Part shown: in pieces, positions 35,228 to 44,653 of the stretch
How the letters are laid out: each line of letters opens with the position of its first letter
Position numbering within the stretch: position 1 is the first letter of the stretch
DNA from: Chloroflexi bacterium HGW-Chloroflexi-10
Lineage (GTDB): Bacteria > Chloroflexota > Anaerolineae > Anaerolineales > Anaerolineaceae
Assembly: GCA_002840755.1 (NCBI GenBank)
Contig: PHBZ01000027.1
Coordinates: 1-64,000 of the forward strand
DNA length: 64,000 nt
Direction of reading: 5' to 3'
The notes under the pieces: model-generated
What the model was told of the DNA's origin: nothing
Databases searched by the model: none
What the model saw: the letters and a program-made list of their open reading frames with translations, nothing else
Translations under genes and position numbers: made by a program

Positions 35228-36526
35228 ATGTTTACCCAACAAAAATTTTCCAGGAAAGCGCGCAACGGGGCAGTGGCTGGTTGCCTGGTCTTTATCATAT
35301 TGGCCTGCAATCTGGGAAACCGCCCAGAGCCCACAATCACACCTGTGCTCACGCCAACTACCACTATCACACTTCAAATTCCACCCACTGGTGAAACCCC
35401 GATAGCCGTGATTACCCCTGATTCACAGGTCCGCCGTTTGATCCCAAGTGTATTTGCGGGAAACAGCCAACCCTTACCGGAGCTAACCAACAACACGGCG
35501 CTGGCGTTGAGCCCGGGTGGTCTGGTGACCACCGATGCCCAGGGTGAGGCGGAGATCATTATTCAAGGCTGCTTAAAGCTTTTCATTTTCCAGGATGCCA
35601 CACTGGAGCGTTCCACCTGTCGTGAATCAGATGCCGCCAGCGGATTAGGGGTTTGCGCCACCGCCGGGATGACCGGTGTCCTCAACCAGTGTTTGAGCAA
35701 AATTGATATCCAGACTCCCGGGTCAAATACCAACACCACCGGTACTTGGTTTGCCGTTATCTATCTTCCCGAAGACCGCCTCAGTATCATCCAGGTTTAC
35801 GAAGGCAGTGTGGAAGTGCGCGCTGTTGTCAACACCGCCTCCGAACAATCCACCCGCACGCAAACATTAGAAGCCGGCAATTTATGGTTCACAGCTCCCG
35901 GTGCACAACCCCCCGTCATTGCCGGAATCAACGGGCGCGAACCACAGCCAATGGAAGTCTGGGGTGCTTTACGCCCTGCACTGATCGAAAAATATCCCAA
36001 TCTGGATGTCTGGATGGAATCAGCCAGTCAGAAAGCTTCCCGAGAAAATCTTGCCTTCCCGAACTTTTTAGCAGTCCCCAGCGGAGAATTGAATATCCAA
36101 CTCCTCGGGCAAGTCTGGGAAAATGAAAGAGTATACCAGGCCATTTTAAGCGGCGTCGCCTGGCAAAGTATGGTGAGAAATCTGTGGTTTGACTTGAACA
36201 TGACACCACGAATTCGCTTCGAAAATGACATTACCCCAGATGCCAGGGACGTACCTACCGATATCCAAAGAGCTAACTCACTACTCTCCACAACCACCTT
36301 TCGTAATAATTACAGCTTCATCCGCATTGCTATTGTGGAAGGCAATACTTTTGCCGAACAGTTCGCTTATGAATTGCAAGGATCTCTGTCCAATCTGGAC
36401 CTGAAAGCAGAAATACAATACCTGCCTCCAGAGACTCTTGCCAGCTATTTGAAAGAAGCTGCTGTACAAAATGAGGTTCCTGTCATTTTTATTGATGCCA
36501 TCCCGTCCAATTACGACGGTTTTTAA
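35228..36526 (+). CDS. FecR-like lipoprotein
   Basis: The 432-residue protein begins with a lipoprotein signal peptide (AGCLVFIILAC) and a Thr/Pro linker. A FecR-like domain follows around residues 60-210 (TDAQGEAEIIIQGCLKLFIF, GTWFAVIYLPEDRLSIIQVY, GSVEVRAV). The C-terminal half is not recognised. ATG 35228 has GGAG nine bases upstream; the longer frame starting at 35189 lies within the CHAT gene. It would be an envelope-exposed, possibly signal-receiving partner of the membrane-anchored CHAT protein encoded just before. Confidence 0.72.
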   Translation: MFTQQKFSRKARNGAVAGCLVFIILACNLGNRPEPTITPVLTPTTTITLQIPPTGETPIAVITPDSQVRRLIPSVFAGNSQPLPELTNNTALALSPGGLVTTDAQGEAEIIIQGCLKLFIFQDATLERSTCRESDAASGLGVCATAGMTGVLNQCLSKIDIQTPGSNTNTTGTWFAVIYLPEDRLSIIQVYEGSVEVRAVVNTASEQSTRTQTLEAGNLWFTAPGAQPPVIAGINGREPQPMEVWGALRPALIEKYPNLDVWMESASQKASRENLAFPNFLAVPSGELNIQLLGQVWENERVYQAILSGVAWQSMVRNLWFDLNMTPRIRFENDITPDARDVPTDIQRANSLLSTTTFRNNYSFIRIAIVEGNTFAEQFAYELQGSLSNLDLKAEIQYLPPETLASYLKEAAVQNEVPVIFIDAIPSNYDGF

Positions 36527-36560
36527 GCGGTTAGCAATTTTGGATTAAAGGAGCATACCT

Positions 36561-38015
36561 ATGCCAGATGAAAAACAAATATATTTTAATGGAATCGATG
36601 GTGTAACCGGAGAGTATCTGGTACCGCCGATGCAAATCAGCGATGCAGCCGCTATGGCCAGCGGTGAAGTAAAAGAAAAAAAAATTATCACCTGGCTCAC
36701 CTCTATGTGGCACAAAATCAGTACCCCTTTCATGGGGCTGCCATTGGGAGTAGATCCCACCGACATCACTCAGGCAGGTTGGGCCATTGTTTTTCTTAAA
36801 GATGAGGACCCGGCCGTAAAAGCGTCACTGCAGCCACTGGTTGAACACCGCAGCAACCAGATTGCCAATTCCAAACTGATCCGCGTGCTCGAATACCAGC
36901 CCGGCGAAACCTGGGAACAGTGGCTAGGGCGCTATAATGTCGCTCCTGGCAGCGTAGAGCCCACCAAAATTCCCTATTACCTGCTGCTGATTGGTGATCC
37001 TCAGCGACTCTCCTTTTCACTTGGACATTTGCTGGATGTGGAATATGGTATTGGCAGGCTCCATTTTGATACACCCGCCGAATATGCCACCTATGCTGCC
37101 AGCGTTATCGCCTACGAGAACGATACCCTGGTACCGAATGCTAAAGAAGCTGTTTTTTTCGGGCCGCGCCACAATTTCGATCAAGCCACCAAAATGAGTG
37201 CGGATTACCTGATCAACCCGCTGGCAGACGGTTACCCGGCCCAAAACGGCAATCCTGTGGAACCTGGAACAGCTCAACGCTGGGGCTACCAGTCGCGCAA
37301 AATTTGGGGAGACGCGGCTACCAAGGCTGCATTATTGGATGTTATTCAACCTGTAGGAAATGCCAGACCCCCAGCTTTCCTCTTCTCTGCCAGCCATGGT
37401 ATGGGTTTCCCGCGTGGTAACCACAATCAGAAAAATGCTCAAGGTGCTTTACTTTGCCAGGATTGGCCCGGGTTTGGAATCATACACCCCAATCACTACC
37501 TTGCTGCAGCTGATATCCCAGCGAATAGCCGCTTGCATGGCATGGTCCTTTTCCATTTCGCCTGTTACGGCGCCGGAACCCCACAGGTGGACCAATTCAT
37601 CCACGAACCCGGCCAGCCTCCACCTACTATCGCTGATTCCTCTTTTCTCTCTGCTCTGCCCAAAACCTGGCTTACCCATCCAAACGGTAGTGCATTAGCC
37701 TGTATTGGACATGTGGAACGCGCCTGGGGAACGTCCATCATTGCCTCGCACGCCGGGCCGCAAATTCAGACTTTTCAGAATGCCATCGGACGCATTCTCA
37801 TAGGTCAACCACTCGGCTATGCGCTTAAAGATTTCAATGAGCGTTACGCAGCTCTCTCCACCAGCATGGCTGCTACTCTGCAACAGGCCGGCTGGGGTGC
37901 TGCCCCGGATCCGGAGTCACTGGCTTATCAATGGATCGAACGCAACGATGCTGAAGGCTACATCCTAATCGGCGACCCAGCCGTGAAACTGCGCGTCAAT
38001 GATCTGGTTAATTAA
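36561..38015 (+). CDS. Caspase-fold (C25/gingipain-like) peptidase
   Basis: The 484-residue protein carries a caspase/gingipain-type His-Cys pair: His279 in LFSASHGMGFP and Cys335 in LFHFACYGAGTP, each at the end of a hydrophobic strand as the fold requires. The region ACIGHVERAWG further on resembles C25 proteins. No signal peptide or membrane helix is visible, unlike secreted gingipains. AAAGGAG precedes the ATG. It lies between the FecR-like lipoprotein and the papain-like gene, so the locus encodes a second cysteine protease of the same clan as CHAT. Protease activity itself is inferred. Confidence 0.72.
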   Translation: MPDEKQIYFNGIDGVTGEYLVPPMQISDAAAMASGEVKEKKIITWLTSMWHKISTPFMGLPLGVDPTDITQAGWAIVFLKDEDPAVKASLQPLVEHRSNQIANSKLIRVLEYQPGETWEQWLGRYNVAPGSVEPTKIPYYLLLIGDPQRLSFSLGHLLDVEYGIGRLHFDTPAEYATYAASVIAYENDTLVPNAKEAVFFGPRHNFDQATKMSADYLINPLADGYPAQNGNPVEPGTAQRWGYQSRKIWGDAATKAALLDVIQPVGNARPPAFLFSASHGMGFPRGNHNQKNAQGALLCQDWPGFGIIHPNHYLAAADIPANSRLHGMVLFHFACYGAGTPQVDQFIHEPGQPPPTIADSSFLSALPKTWLTHPNGSALACIGHVERAWGTSIIASHAGPQIQTFQNAIGRILIGQPLGYALKDFNERYAALSTSMAATLQQAGWGAAPDPESLAYQWIERNDAEGYILIGDPAVKLRVNDLVN

Positions 38016-38044
38016 TTAAGGAATTTAGAAAGGATTGTGTTTCC

Positions 38045-39136
38045 ATGATTGATAAAAAAGGCATCCCTCTCGGAACTATCACTGGCTTTCCGCAGGCATC
38101 CATAGACAAACTCGCCGTCGTCTGGATAACAACTGCCGAAGAGCTGGTCAGTGCGGCTGTCCGTGAAAACGGACCAACCGGATTAGTCGAAATACTGGAA
38201 GTGCCAGTGGAACAGGTAATTCAACTAGTCGATCTTGCCCAAAGCAGTTTACCTTCCGGAGTTTCCTTTGCCGCCGGGGAAGTGCAGTCATTTGGTTTGG
38301 GGGCTTTGGACGAACCCAGCGCAGAAGAACCACCAGCAGGCCCAATCCTGTCTTTTGCCCCGCTGCCTTCAAAAGTGGATTATATCGAACGCATGTCCCC
38401 CATTCGTAATCAGGGACAGCGGGGCACCTGTGTTTCTTTCGCCTGTTCATCTATCCGAGAATATTTATTGCCAGCCACATCCGTGCACAAAGACCTCTCC
38501 GAACAACATCTGTATTGGAACTGTAAAAAGCACGATATGGTCAGCGGAGCCGGCACCTATATTCATGTTGGCATGGATCGTTTATTAAAGGACGGCCAAT
38601 GCACCGAAACGGATTGGCCTTACAACAGTATGCCAATCCCCGGCAACGAAGGGCAAGACCCTCCTCCTGCGGATGCCGCCGCCAAAGCTCTACCTTATCG
38701 CATCAATTCCACCCAGAAATTGCCGGCACGCTCAGTGAATGACCTGCGTCAGGCGCTGGCAAATGGTTCCCCAATTGCGTTTGCCATTCCGGTCTATACC
38801 TATTGGTTTGCCGAACCGCTCTACTCAACCGGCGATATCCGGCTGCCGTTAACCTCAGACCAGTTGGCTGGCGGGCATGCCATGGCTATGGTCGGCTACG
38901 AGGATGACCCGCAGGTTCCTGGCGGTGGTTACTTCATGATCCGTAACAGTTGGGGAACCGGCTGGGCTAACCAATGTGTGTTGGGCAGCGGCTATGCACG
39001 CCTGCCGTATGCCTACATGCAGCAATACGGCAGCGCTGCCCATACCGCATTAGCCTCCGCTCCTACACCGGTAGAAGAACCGCGAGAGAATTTCTTCACC
39101 CACTTTTTGAACTGGCTAAAAAAACTGTTTGGATAA
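38045..39136 (+). CDS. Papain-family (C1) cysteine peptidase
   Basis: The 363-residue protein has a full papain triad: Cys129 in NQGQRGTCVSFA, His278 in GGHAMAMVGY and Asn301 in IRNSWG. Residues 1-100 form a helical N-terminal region (TAEELVSAAVREN, PVEQVIQLVDLAQ) that may be a helix-hairpin or pro-domain. There is no signal peptide, which is unusual for a C1 peptidase. GAAAGGA lies before the ATG, 29 bp after the C25-like gene. It closes the plus-strand protease run. It might mature or be activated by the caspase-like proteins; this is speculation. Confidence 0.88.
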   Translation: MIDKKGIPLGTITGFPQASIDKLAVVWITTAEELVSAAVRENGPTGLVEILEVPVEQVIQLVDLAQSSLPSGVSFAAGEVQSFGLGALDEPSAEEPPAGPILSFAPLPSKVDYIERMSPIRNQGQRGTCVSFACSSIREYLLPATSVHKDLSEQHLYWNCKKHDMVSGAGTYIHVGMDRLLKDGQCTETDWPYNSMPIPGNEGQDPPPADAAAKALPYRINSTQKLPARSVNDLRQALANGSPIAFAIPVYTYWFAEPLYSTGDIRLPLTSDQLAGGHAMAMVGYEDDPQVPGGGYFMIRNSWGTGWANQCVLGSGYARLPYAYMQQYGSAAHTALASAPTPVEEPRENFFTHFLNWLKKLFG

Positions 39137-39292
39137 CCATTAAATCACCTGTTACCTTGGATGCTAACAATCTACACTACTATTTATTTCAACGCAGTTC
39201 GAATAACCTCATTATCAACACGTAGACCGGTTGCATGCAAGGAACGCGGGACATTCGTAGTAGAGGCGAGAATCATACCCAACAAATACCAA

Positions 39293-40966
39293 CTATTCGC
39301 TTTCTGCTATGTGAGAGGCAATCATCACCGGGATATTGCCGGTTTGCTCGAGCATGCGTCCAAAAGTTTGCGCTTCTTCAGTCTGGCTATCCAGCACATT
39401 CTGTGACCAACGGTAACTCACTGATTGATAAAGCAGATCCACCTGCACGGTAAAAGGTCCCTGTGCACCGCTGGTTTGCACCTGATACATCACTGTGTCG
39501 CTCCCACCGGTGAAGGTCGCATCCTGCAAAGCATTCCCGATAACAGCCGAAACAGGAGGTGGATTTTGCTTATCAAAGCCGCTTGGCAGCAGACGGTTAT
39601 CTTTAAGGTAACCGGCAGCTTGCATCTGAATGGTGGTCACCTCGCCCAGAATATTTTTCATAACAGGTTCATAAATCTGTACCTGATCGGATGCGGAGAT
39701 AATCTCATAATGGGGTTCAAAGGCGAGTGGGTTGTCGTCATTTTCATTACCGAAGATTTTACCTGTCTCATCATAAGCGCCGGATTCAAAAATTACCAAT
39801 CCCTGCGCATCGCTGACAGTTACATGCAACCATGCCCGCCGTGAAGGAAAGGAAGTGGGAAATTTATGTCCGGTGAGCACTTCTATATCCACATTAAAGG
39901 TGAGGGTATCAGCTTGTTGTTCAACACCCGAAACAAAAACAGTAGCTGTCTCATTCTGCAGAAGTTCTTCGGTACGCAGAATGTGTTCATCAAGCCCGGC
40001 AGGACTCCCCGGAATTCCCAGTTCTTCGCCAAATTGCTTGAATACGTTGAGCATAAATACATTCCCCCCGGTAAAAGTGTGTCTGGCAAAAGGATCAACC
40101 AGATTATCCGGTGTTATATTAGAGATAGGTGCCGCGCCATCGGCTGGGGGCATGTGGCAGTTCTGGCAGGTAAATTTTTCGGTATAGTCTGAAGCTAGCC
40201 ATTCACTGTAAGGGGTTTGTTCATAAAAAAGATCTTCCCCTGTGCTCATCGTTCCGTCAGCTTGGATGTAGTTGAGATACAGTTCATGACAGGAAGCGCA
40301 TACGGTTGATTCGCGCACGTGCTCACTCTGTACAGCCGTATATCCGGATGCAGCTTTCATAATAGTAACGTTCTGCTCACTGATGGGAAGGGCGCCATAA
40401 ATCGGACGTTCGCCTTTGGAAAGGTCAAGCTCTATAGCGAGATCGCCGCTATTACGCAAATTATCCGCTGGGTTTGCGGGAATTTGATGACATACGGCAC
40501 ATGAAACCCCATCCACCGCCAGTTCATATATAGGATGTTCCTCAGCAAGTACGCCCTGTTCCCCCAATAAAAGTGTCTTTTCCTCTGCGGCAGTGTTGGT
40601 AAAAAGCGCCATAGGTGCATGGCAGGTGGCGCATTTTTCCTCAATGGCTTCAGCATATTGCGGGGTGTTCTGTGTTTCCATGCGCACGCTAGCAAAGTAG
40701 TATGGATCACGTGCGGCATTCGCCATAATGCTGTTTTGCCACTCAGTATGAATGGAAACATCGTTTCCGAAACTGTCTTTCATACCCTGATGGCACGCGG
40801 CGCAATTCGACGAAGCTTTGAACAATTCCAGTGGAATGCTAGCAGCGCTGTTCGGTTCTGAGGGCGGAGCTTTTGCAACACAGCCCGCTAGAACGAAAGT
40901 GCTCGCGATTGCCAACAAAAACCAGGCAGTACCAAAGTTCAGTGTCCTTTTTATTGAGTGTTTCAT
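39293..40966 (-). CDS. Pentahaem cytochrome c lipoprotein
   Basis: The 557-residue protein has a lipoprotein signal peptide (TFVLAGC) and five CxxCH haem sites: CAACH, CATCH, CAVCH, CASCH and CQNCH, all in the first 60% of the chain. Additional His residues could give bis-His ligation. The C-terminal part is beta-rich (FNVDIEVLTGHKFPTSFPSRR) and binds no haem. It is likely an extracytoplasmic electron-transfer protein, as in Chloroflexota respiratory or detoxification systems. AAGGAAGGA precedes the ATG. It is convergent with the papain gene and divergent from the second CHAT gene. Confidence 0.88.
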   Translation of the reverse strand: MKHSIKRTLNFGTAWFLLAIASTFVLAGCVAKAPPSEPNSAASIPLELFKASSNCAACHQGMKDSFGNDVSIHTEWQNSIMANAARDPYYFASVRMETQNTPQYAEAIEEKCATCHAPMALFTNTAAEEKTLLLGEQGVLAEEHPIYELAVDGVSCAVCHQIPANPADNLRNSGDLAIELDLSKGERPIYGALPISEQNVTIMKAASGYTAVQSEHVRESTVCASCHELYLNYIQADGTMSTGEDLFYEQTPYSEWLASDYTEKFTCQNCHMPPADGAAPISNITPDNLVDPFARHTFTGGNVFMLNVFKQFGEELGIPGSPAGLDEHILRTEELLQNETATVFVSGVEQQADTLTFNVDIEVLTGHKFPTSFPSRRAWLHVTVSDAQGLVIFESGAYDETGKIFGNENDDNPLAFEPHYEIISASDQVQIYEPVMKNILGEVTTIQMQAAGYLKDNRLLPSGFDKQNPPPVSAVIGNALQDATFTGGSDTVMYQVQTSGAQGPFTVQVDLLYQSVSYRWSQNVLDSQTEEAQTFGRMLEQTGNIPVMIASHIAESE

Positions 40967-41276
40967 ATCATCCTTCCTTTATTTTATTGTACTCAATATC
41001 GTAAGTTTTTCACAGCCGTACATGCTGACGTCTCTCCAATAGAATTATAGGGTTCGTCTATTGAAATGGCTGTAGGACCATGCTAAACTCTCATGACCAA
41101 TAATCACACTTTCTGAGAACTGAGCCGGAACCTGGCGTGTCAAATAAGTGTGACATAAGAATTTGTTTTCTTTTTACAAGATTTTGGCTCAAACCTCGGA
41201 TATTATTTAAACCACATCTTCTTCTCAGTGCAGCCTATGGTGATTACACGTGTTTTTATCTTATTGGAGGAGTGAA
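40967..41276. other. Divergent intergenic region, cytochrome / CHAT
   Basis: This 310-bp gap separates the divergent cytochrome and CHAT genes and must hold both promoters. I see GTGTCAAATAAGTGTGAC (41136-41153), a short imperfect inverted repeat that could bind a regulator, but no box pair good enough to name a promoter. Confidence 0.4.
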
Positions 41277-42974
41277 ATGATCAACCAGCAGATCGGCCCG
41301 CGTGAAGACTACAATAACCTGCAAATCAATATCAGCAAACCCAGCAATACGGCTAAACGCTTTACTGTTCAAATGCATATCACTGGGTGGCGTTACTTTG
41401 ATCCGGCTGAATTTCGCTTCAAGTCCGCCGAACTGCTGGCACTGTCCGCTGATCCCAACACGTACGGTCAGGCGCTTGGCAAGGCATTTTTTAGCGAACA
41501 GTGCATTGGCGATCCCTACAGTGAGACGTTGGCTGCCATTCAGGCGCGCGGCGATGGCTTGCGTGTACAGCTCATCCTCGATTCGCCCGAATTGCAGGAA
41601 CTTCATTGGGAGCGCATCTTTCACCCCATCGCTGGTGCATGGCAGCCGGTGGGCAGCACGGCGGTAACACCCTTCTCCCGCTTCATCCGCCCGCAGCAGT
41701 GGGATCGTCCCACTGCGATCACCACCCGTCCGCTGCGTATCCTGGTAGTGATCGCCTCACCAGCCAACCTGGAAAGCGATTTTCAACTCCATCCCATCGC
41801 AGCGGAAGAACGCCTCAAGCTGCACACCATGTTCGATCAAATCCCCGACCTGGCCACCACCTACCTGGAAAGCGGTACAGCCAACCCGCCTACACTCAAT
41901 GCTATCCGCCAACACCTGGCCGATGGTTACCACCTGGTGCATTTCCTGTGTCATGGGGCACATACATCGGCTGGTATCGGACTGTTTCTGGAAGATCCCG
42001 ATGGGCAAGTCGACCCGGTAGAACAAAACCGTCTCATATCGGCCTTCAAAGTTCTTAAAACCCCGCCAGTCTTTTGCTTCCTGGCCGCCTGCGAAAGCGC
42101 CAAGCAGGAGCGCCACGATGCATTTCTGCCGCTCGGTCCTTCGCTAGTAGGGGAAGGCGGCTTACAAGCCGTGGTCGCCATGACGGGTAAAGTCGGGCTC
42201 CCGCTCGCCCAGCAGTTTGCCGGACAATTTTATGTACGTTTGCTTAAACACGGCGTGGTTGATCTGGCGATGAACGAAGCCCGGGCCTTGGTTCAGGATG
42301 ATTGGGATTGGGGCGTGCCGGTATTATTCACTCGCCTGCAAGATAACCAGTTGATTGATTTCCCGATCGGAAAAATGTACGAAAGATACCTCAGCCATAC
42401 AGATACAGCCTTCCTGGCTGTGGATGAGGTTCTGTCAAACGCCAGACTGGAAGATCACGGCGGACGATTGGCGGATGATTTACAGGAACTGGTCAATGAA
42501 CTCAGTAAAAGTCACGGCGTTCAGGTAGAAGTGGCTTCCAAATTTCGCCGAACCGGACGCGACCCGCAGAATTTTGCCCAAAAATTTGAAGGTTTCTATT
42601 ATGATTTCAAAGACTACTACGACAATCAGACCTGGGTAAGTGAGAATACCTCCTGCACTCGCATTGATGCTTTAAAAGCTGAGATTCTACCGAAACTTTC
42701 GCCGCTTCTCAGTCCGGCTAACTTTAGTTTGTTGGAAGAGGAACTTAATATGCTCAGCAATGCCGATGCGGATCTGTTGCGCTATTTCAATGAATATATC
42801 AGCATCATGAACGCCGCGGTTGAAGAGATTTGGGCCGCTCTCGAAAGCGACAATATCGAAAGCGCTATCCAGATCAAACGCGATTTTGAAGCCCAAATCA
42901 GCCCTAGCTTCCAACGCAGTAAAGCCATGTTCGAGCGCATGTCCCACAACATCCGTGGCGTCCAGGCAGCGTAG
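41277..42974 (+). CDS. CHAT domain protein (second)
   Basis: The 565-residue protein has a CHAT peptidase domain over residues 1-350 with His226 in VHFLCHGAHTS and Cys272 in FLAACESAKQ. The C-terminal 190 residues are helical and charged, with no membrane segment or ATPase. The N-terminal half resembles the CHAT half of the 31.6-kb protein in layout (LHWERIFHP here, VNWERMFYP there, both before the His/Cys core), so they are paralogues with different tails. ATG 41277 has GGAGGAG directly upstream; a longer frame at 41250 lacks one. It stands alone, outside the main protease run. Confidence 0.87.
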   Translation: MINQQIGPREDYNNLQINISKPSNTAKRFTVQMHITGWRYFDPAEFRFKSAELLALSADPNTYGQALGKAFFSEQCIGDPYSETLAAIQARGDGLRVQLILDSPELQELHWERIFHPIAGAWQPVGSTAVTPFSRFIRPQQWDRPTAITTRPLRILVVIASPANLESDFQLHPIAAEERLKLHTMFDQIPDLATTYLESGTANPPTLNAIRQHLADGYHLVHFLCHGAHTSAGIGLFLEDPDGQVDPVEQNRLISAFKVLKTPPVFCFLAACESAKQERHDAFLPLGPSLVGEGGLQAVVAMTGKVGLPLAQQFAGQFYVRLLKHGVVDLAMNEARALVQDDWDWGVPVLFTRLQDNQLIDFPIGKMYERYLSHTDTAFLAVDEVLSNARLEDHGGRLADDLQELVNELSKSHGVQVEVASKFRRTGRDPQNFAQKFEGFYYDFKDYYDNQTWVSENTSCTRIDALKAEILPKLSPLLSPANFSLLEEELNMLSNADADLLRYFNEYISIMNAAVEEIWAALESDNIESAIQIKRDFEAQISPSFQRSKAMFERMSHNIRGVQAA

Positions 42975-43184
42975 CAAGATTACTTGAGATATCAATAAGG
43001 AAATAGTATTTCTCCAGGTTATCCGAACCCATTGCATCCGTTTCTATTAATGGTATAAATATTTAATCTTAACAATTTTAAAAGAATAGTGCTTTGAAAT
43101 ATTCTCCAAATATACCCATTCGCACTTTTTTTTGAAAAGATCGATCTTATTGGTATTTCACAAAATCTTATCCAGAGGACAACC

Positions 43185-43577
43185 ATGGAAAAAATTTCTC
43201 GAACCGATGCCGAATGGCAAAAATTACTGACTCCCGAACAATACCGTATCACCCGTCGTAAAGGGACTGAAGCTCCTTACTGTGGTGCTTTTTACGACCA
43301 TAAGAAGCCCGGCACTTATTTTTGTGTAGGCTGTAATTTACCGTTATTTTCATCAGATACCAAATTTGATTCAGGCACAGGTTGGCCTTCTTTCTTTAAA
43401 CCAGTTTCTGAGGAGAATATTGAAACCCATACTGATTTCAGCCACGGTATGCTGCGCACGGAGGTAGTCTGCGCCCGTTGTGATGCACACCTCGGGCATG
43501 TATTTAACGATGGTCCCAAACCAACTGGCTTGCGGTATTGTCTCAACTCCGAATCATTAAACTTTATAATGGATTGA
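43185..43577 (+). CDS. msrB: Peptide methionine (R)-S-oxide reductase
   Basis: The 130-residue protein is a complete MsrB. Zinc is bound by CVGC and CARC; the substrate strand FDSGTGWPSFF is present; the catalytic cysteine is in GLRYCLNSESL. It repairs R-methionine sulfoxide using thioredoxin. GAGGAC precedes the ATG. It is probably monocistronic, with a 200-bp leader region from the CHAT gene; no functional link to it is evident. Confidence 0.95.
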   Translation: MEKISRTDAEWQKLLTPEQYRITRRKGTEAPYCGAFYDHKKPGTYFCVGCNLPLFSSDTKFDSGTGWPSFFKPVSEENIETHTDFSHGMLRTEVVCARCDAHLGHVFNDGPKPTGLRYCLNSESLNFIMD

Positions 43578-43689
43578 TCTGCAAACAAAAACCCGTTAAC
43601 AAAACCATGGTAAATAATCTCATGGAATATTACAACACATCTTGGCCAGCCTATCCCGAGTCATTCCAAATGAAATGAGAGACCATCAC

Positions 43690-44457
43690 ATGGAGCATAT
43701 CGAACCATCAAATGAAAACATCGTACTGGTAACCGGGGCCGGCCGCGGTATTGGCCTGGGCATTGGCCACGCTTTCGCCGCTGCAGGAGCTAAGGTAATT
43801 TTTCATTATAATACCAGCCGCAGCGCAGCTGAAGAAGCCGTATCCAAAATCCAGCGCAAAGGTGGGCAGGCATTAGCTCTTCAAGCCAACATCACCCTTC
43901 CACAAGAAGTAGAACGCCTTTTCGCAGCTGTAAACGCAGCATTTGGAGGGTTGGACGTGCTGATCAATAATGCTGGAACCTATCCCACCAGCCCCTTGCT
44001 CGAGCTCAAATCCGAAGAATGGAATGAAGTAATCAATTCCAATTTGCGCAGTACTTTTCTCTGCACACAAACAGCAGCACACATGATGAAAGCCCGCATG
44101 AGTGGAACAATCATCAATATCGCATCTATTGAAGGCGGTTTTCCAACCGTCAATCACGCCCATTACTGCGCTGCCAAAGCGGGTGTTATCCAATTTACCA
44201 AAACAGCAGCCCGTGAATTGGGCTGCTACAATATCCGTGTTAATGCGATTTCGCCCGGGTTGATCAATCGTTCCGGATTGGAACAGGATTGGCCGGATGG
44301 CGTGACACGCTGGCAAACCACCGTCCCCTTACAACGTTTGGGGACACCGCAGGACATTGCCAACGCCTGTCTTTTTCTCGCTTCCCCGGCAGCAAGTTGG
44401 ATCACCGGCATTAACCTGCCCGTGGACGGCGGCGCTTCCACAACCCCAGCCTTCTGA
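43690..44457 (+). CDS. Short-chain dehydrogenase/reductase
   Basis: The 255-residue classical SDR has the NAD(P)-binding TGAGRGIGLGIG motif, NNAG, the catalytic Ser in NIASIEG and the YxxxK pair in HYCAAKAGV. The PG motif ISPGLINRSG and VDGGAS near the C-terminus are standard. It resembles FabG or sugar/polyol dehydrogenases. I place the start at ATG 43690; ATG 43675 or TTG 43642 are possible, and none has a strong Shine-Dalgarno. It sits just upstream of the nucleoside-salvage regulator but is separated by its promoter, so a role there is not shown. Confidence 0.88.
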   Translation: MEHIEPSNENIVLVTGAGRGIGLGIGHAFAAAGAKVIFHYNTSRSAAEEAVSKIQRKGGQALALQANITLPQEVERLFAAVNAAFGGLDVLINNAGTYPTSPLLELKSEEWNEVINSNLRSTFLCTQTAAHMMKARMSGTIINIASIEGGFPTVNHAHYCAAKAGVIQFTKTAARELGCYNIRVNAISPGLINRSGLEQDWPDGVTRWQTTVPLQRLGTPQDIANACLFLASPAASWITGINLPVDGGASTTPAF

Positions 44458-44540
44458 TAAACCCTATTCTTAGGGTGTTGTTTTATTGAAAGAATACTTC
44501 AGCTCAGTGCACAAATTTCACATTCCGCACAATAGAACAC

Positions 44541-44569
44541 TTGACTTTGTAGTGAATATTCACTATACT
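44541..44569 (+). promoter_or_regulatory. Promoter of the RpiR/ECF salvage operon
   Basis: TTGACT (44541-44546) and TATACT (44564-44569) are 17 bp apart, with a predicted start near 44576. A perfect palindrome fills the spacer, and a second one covers the start site. Confidence 0.78.
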
Positions 44570-44592
44570 AAATTAATTGTAGTATTACTACA
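44550..44592. promoter_or_regulatory. Two palindromic operators, probable RpiR-family sites
   Basis: TAGTGAATATTCACTA (44550-44565) is a perfect 16-bp palindrome inside the promoter spacer, overlapping the -10 box by 2 bp. TGTAGTATTACTACA (44578-44592) is a perfect 15-bp palindrome at the predicted transcription start. The second matches the TGTARTNNNAYTACA pattern I recall for RpiR-family HexR sites. Both lie just upstream of an RpiR-family gene, so they should be its operators. Confidence 0.75.
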
Positions 44593-44653
44593 CACTTCCC
44601 CCAAAAAAAATTACATTTATTAAACTATATTGTCCTCTAAGGAATATGATTCT

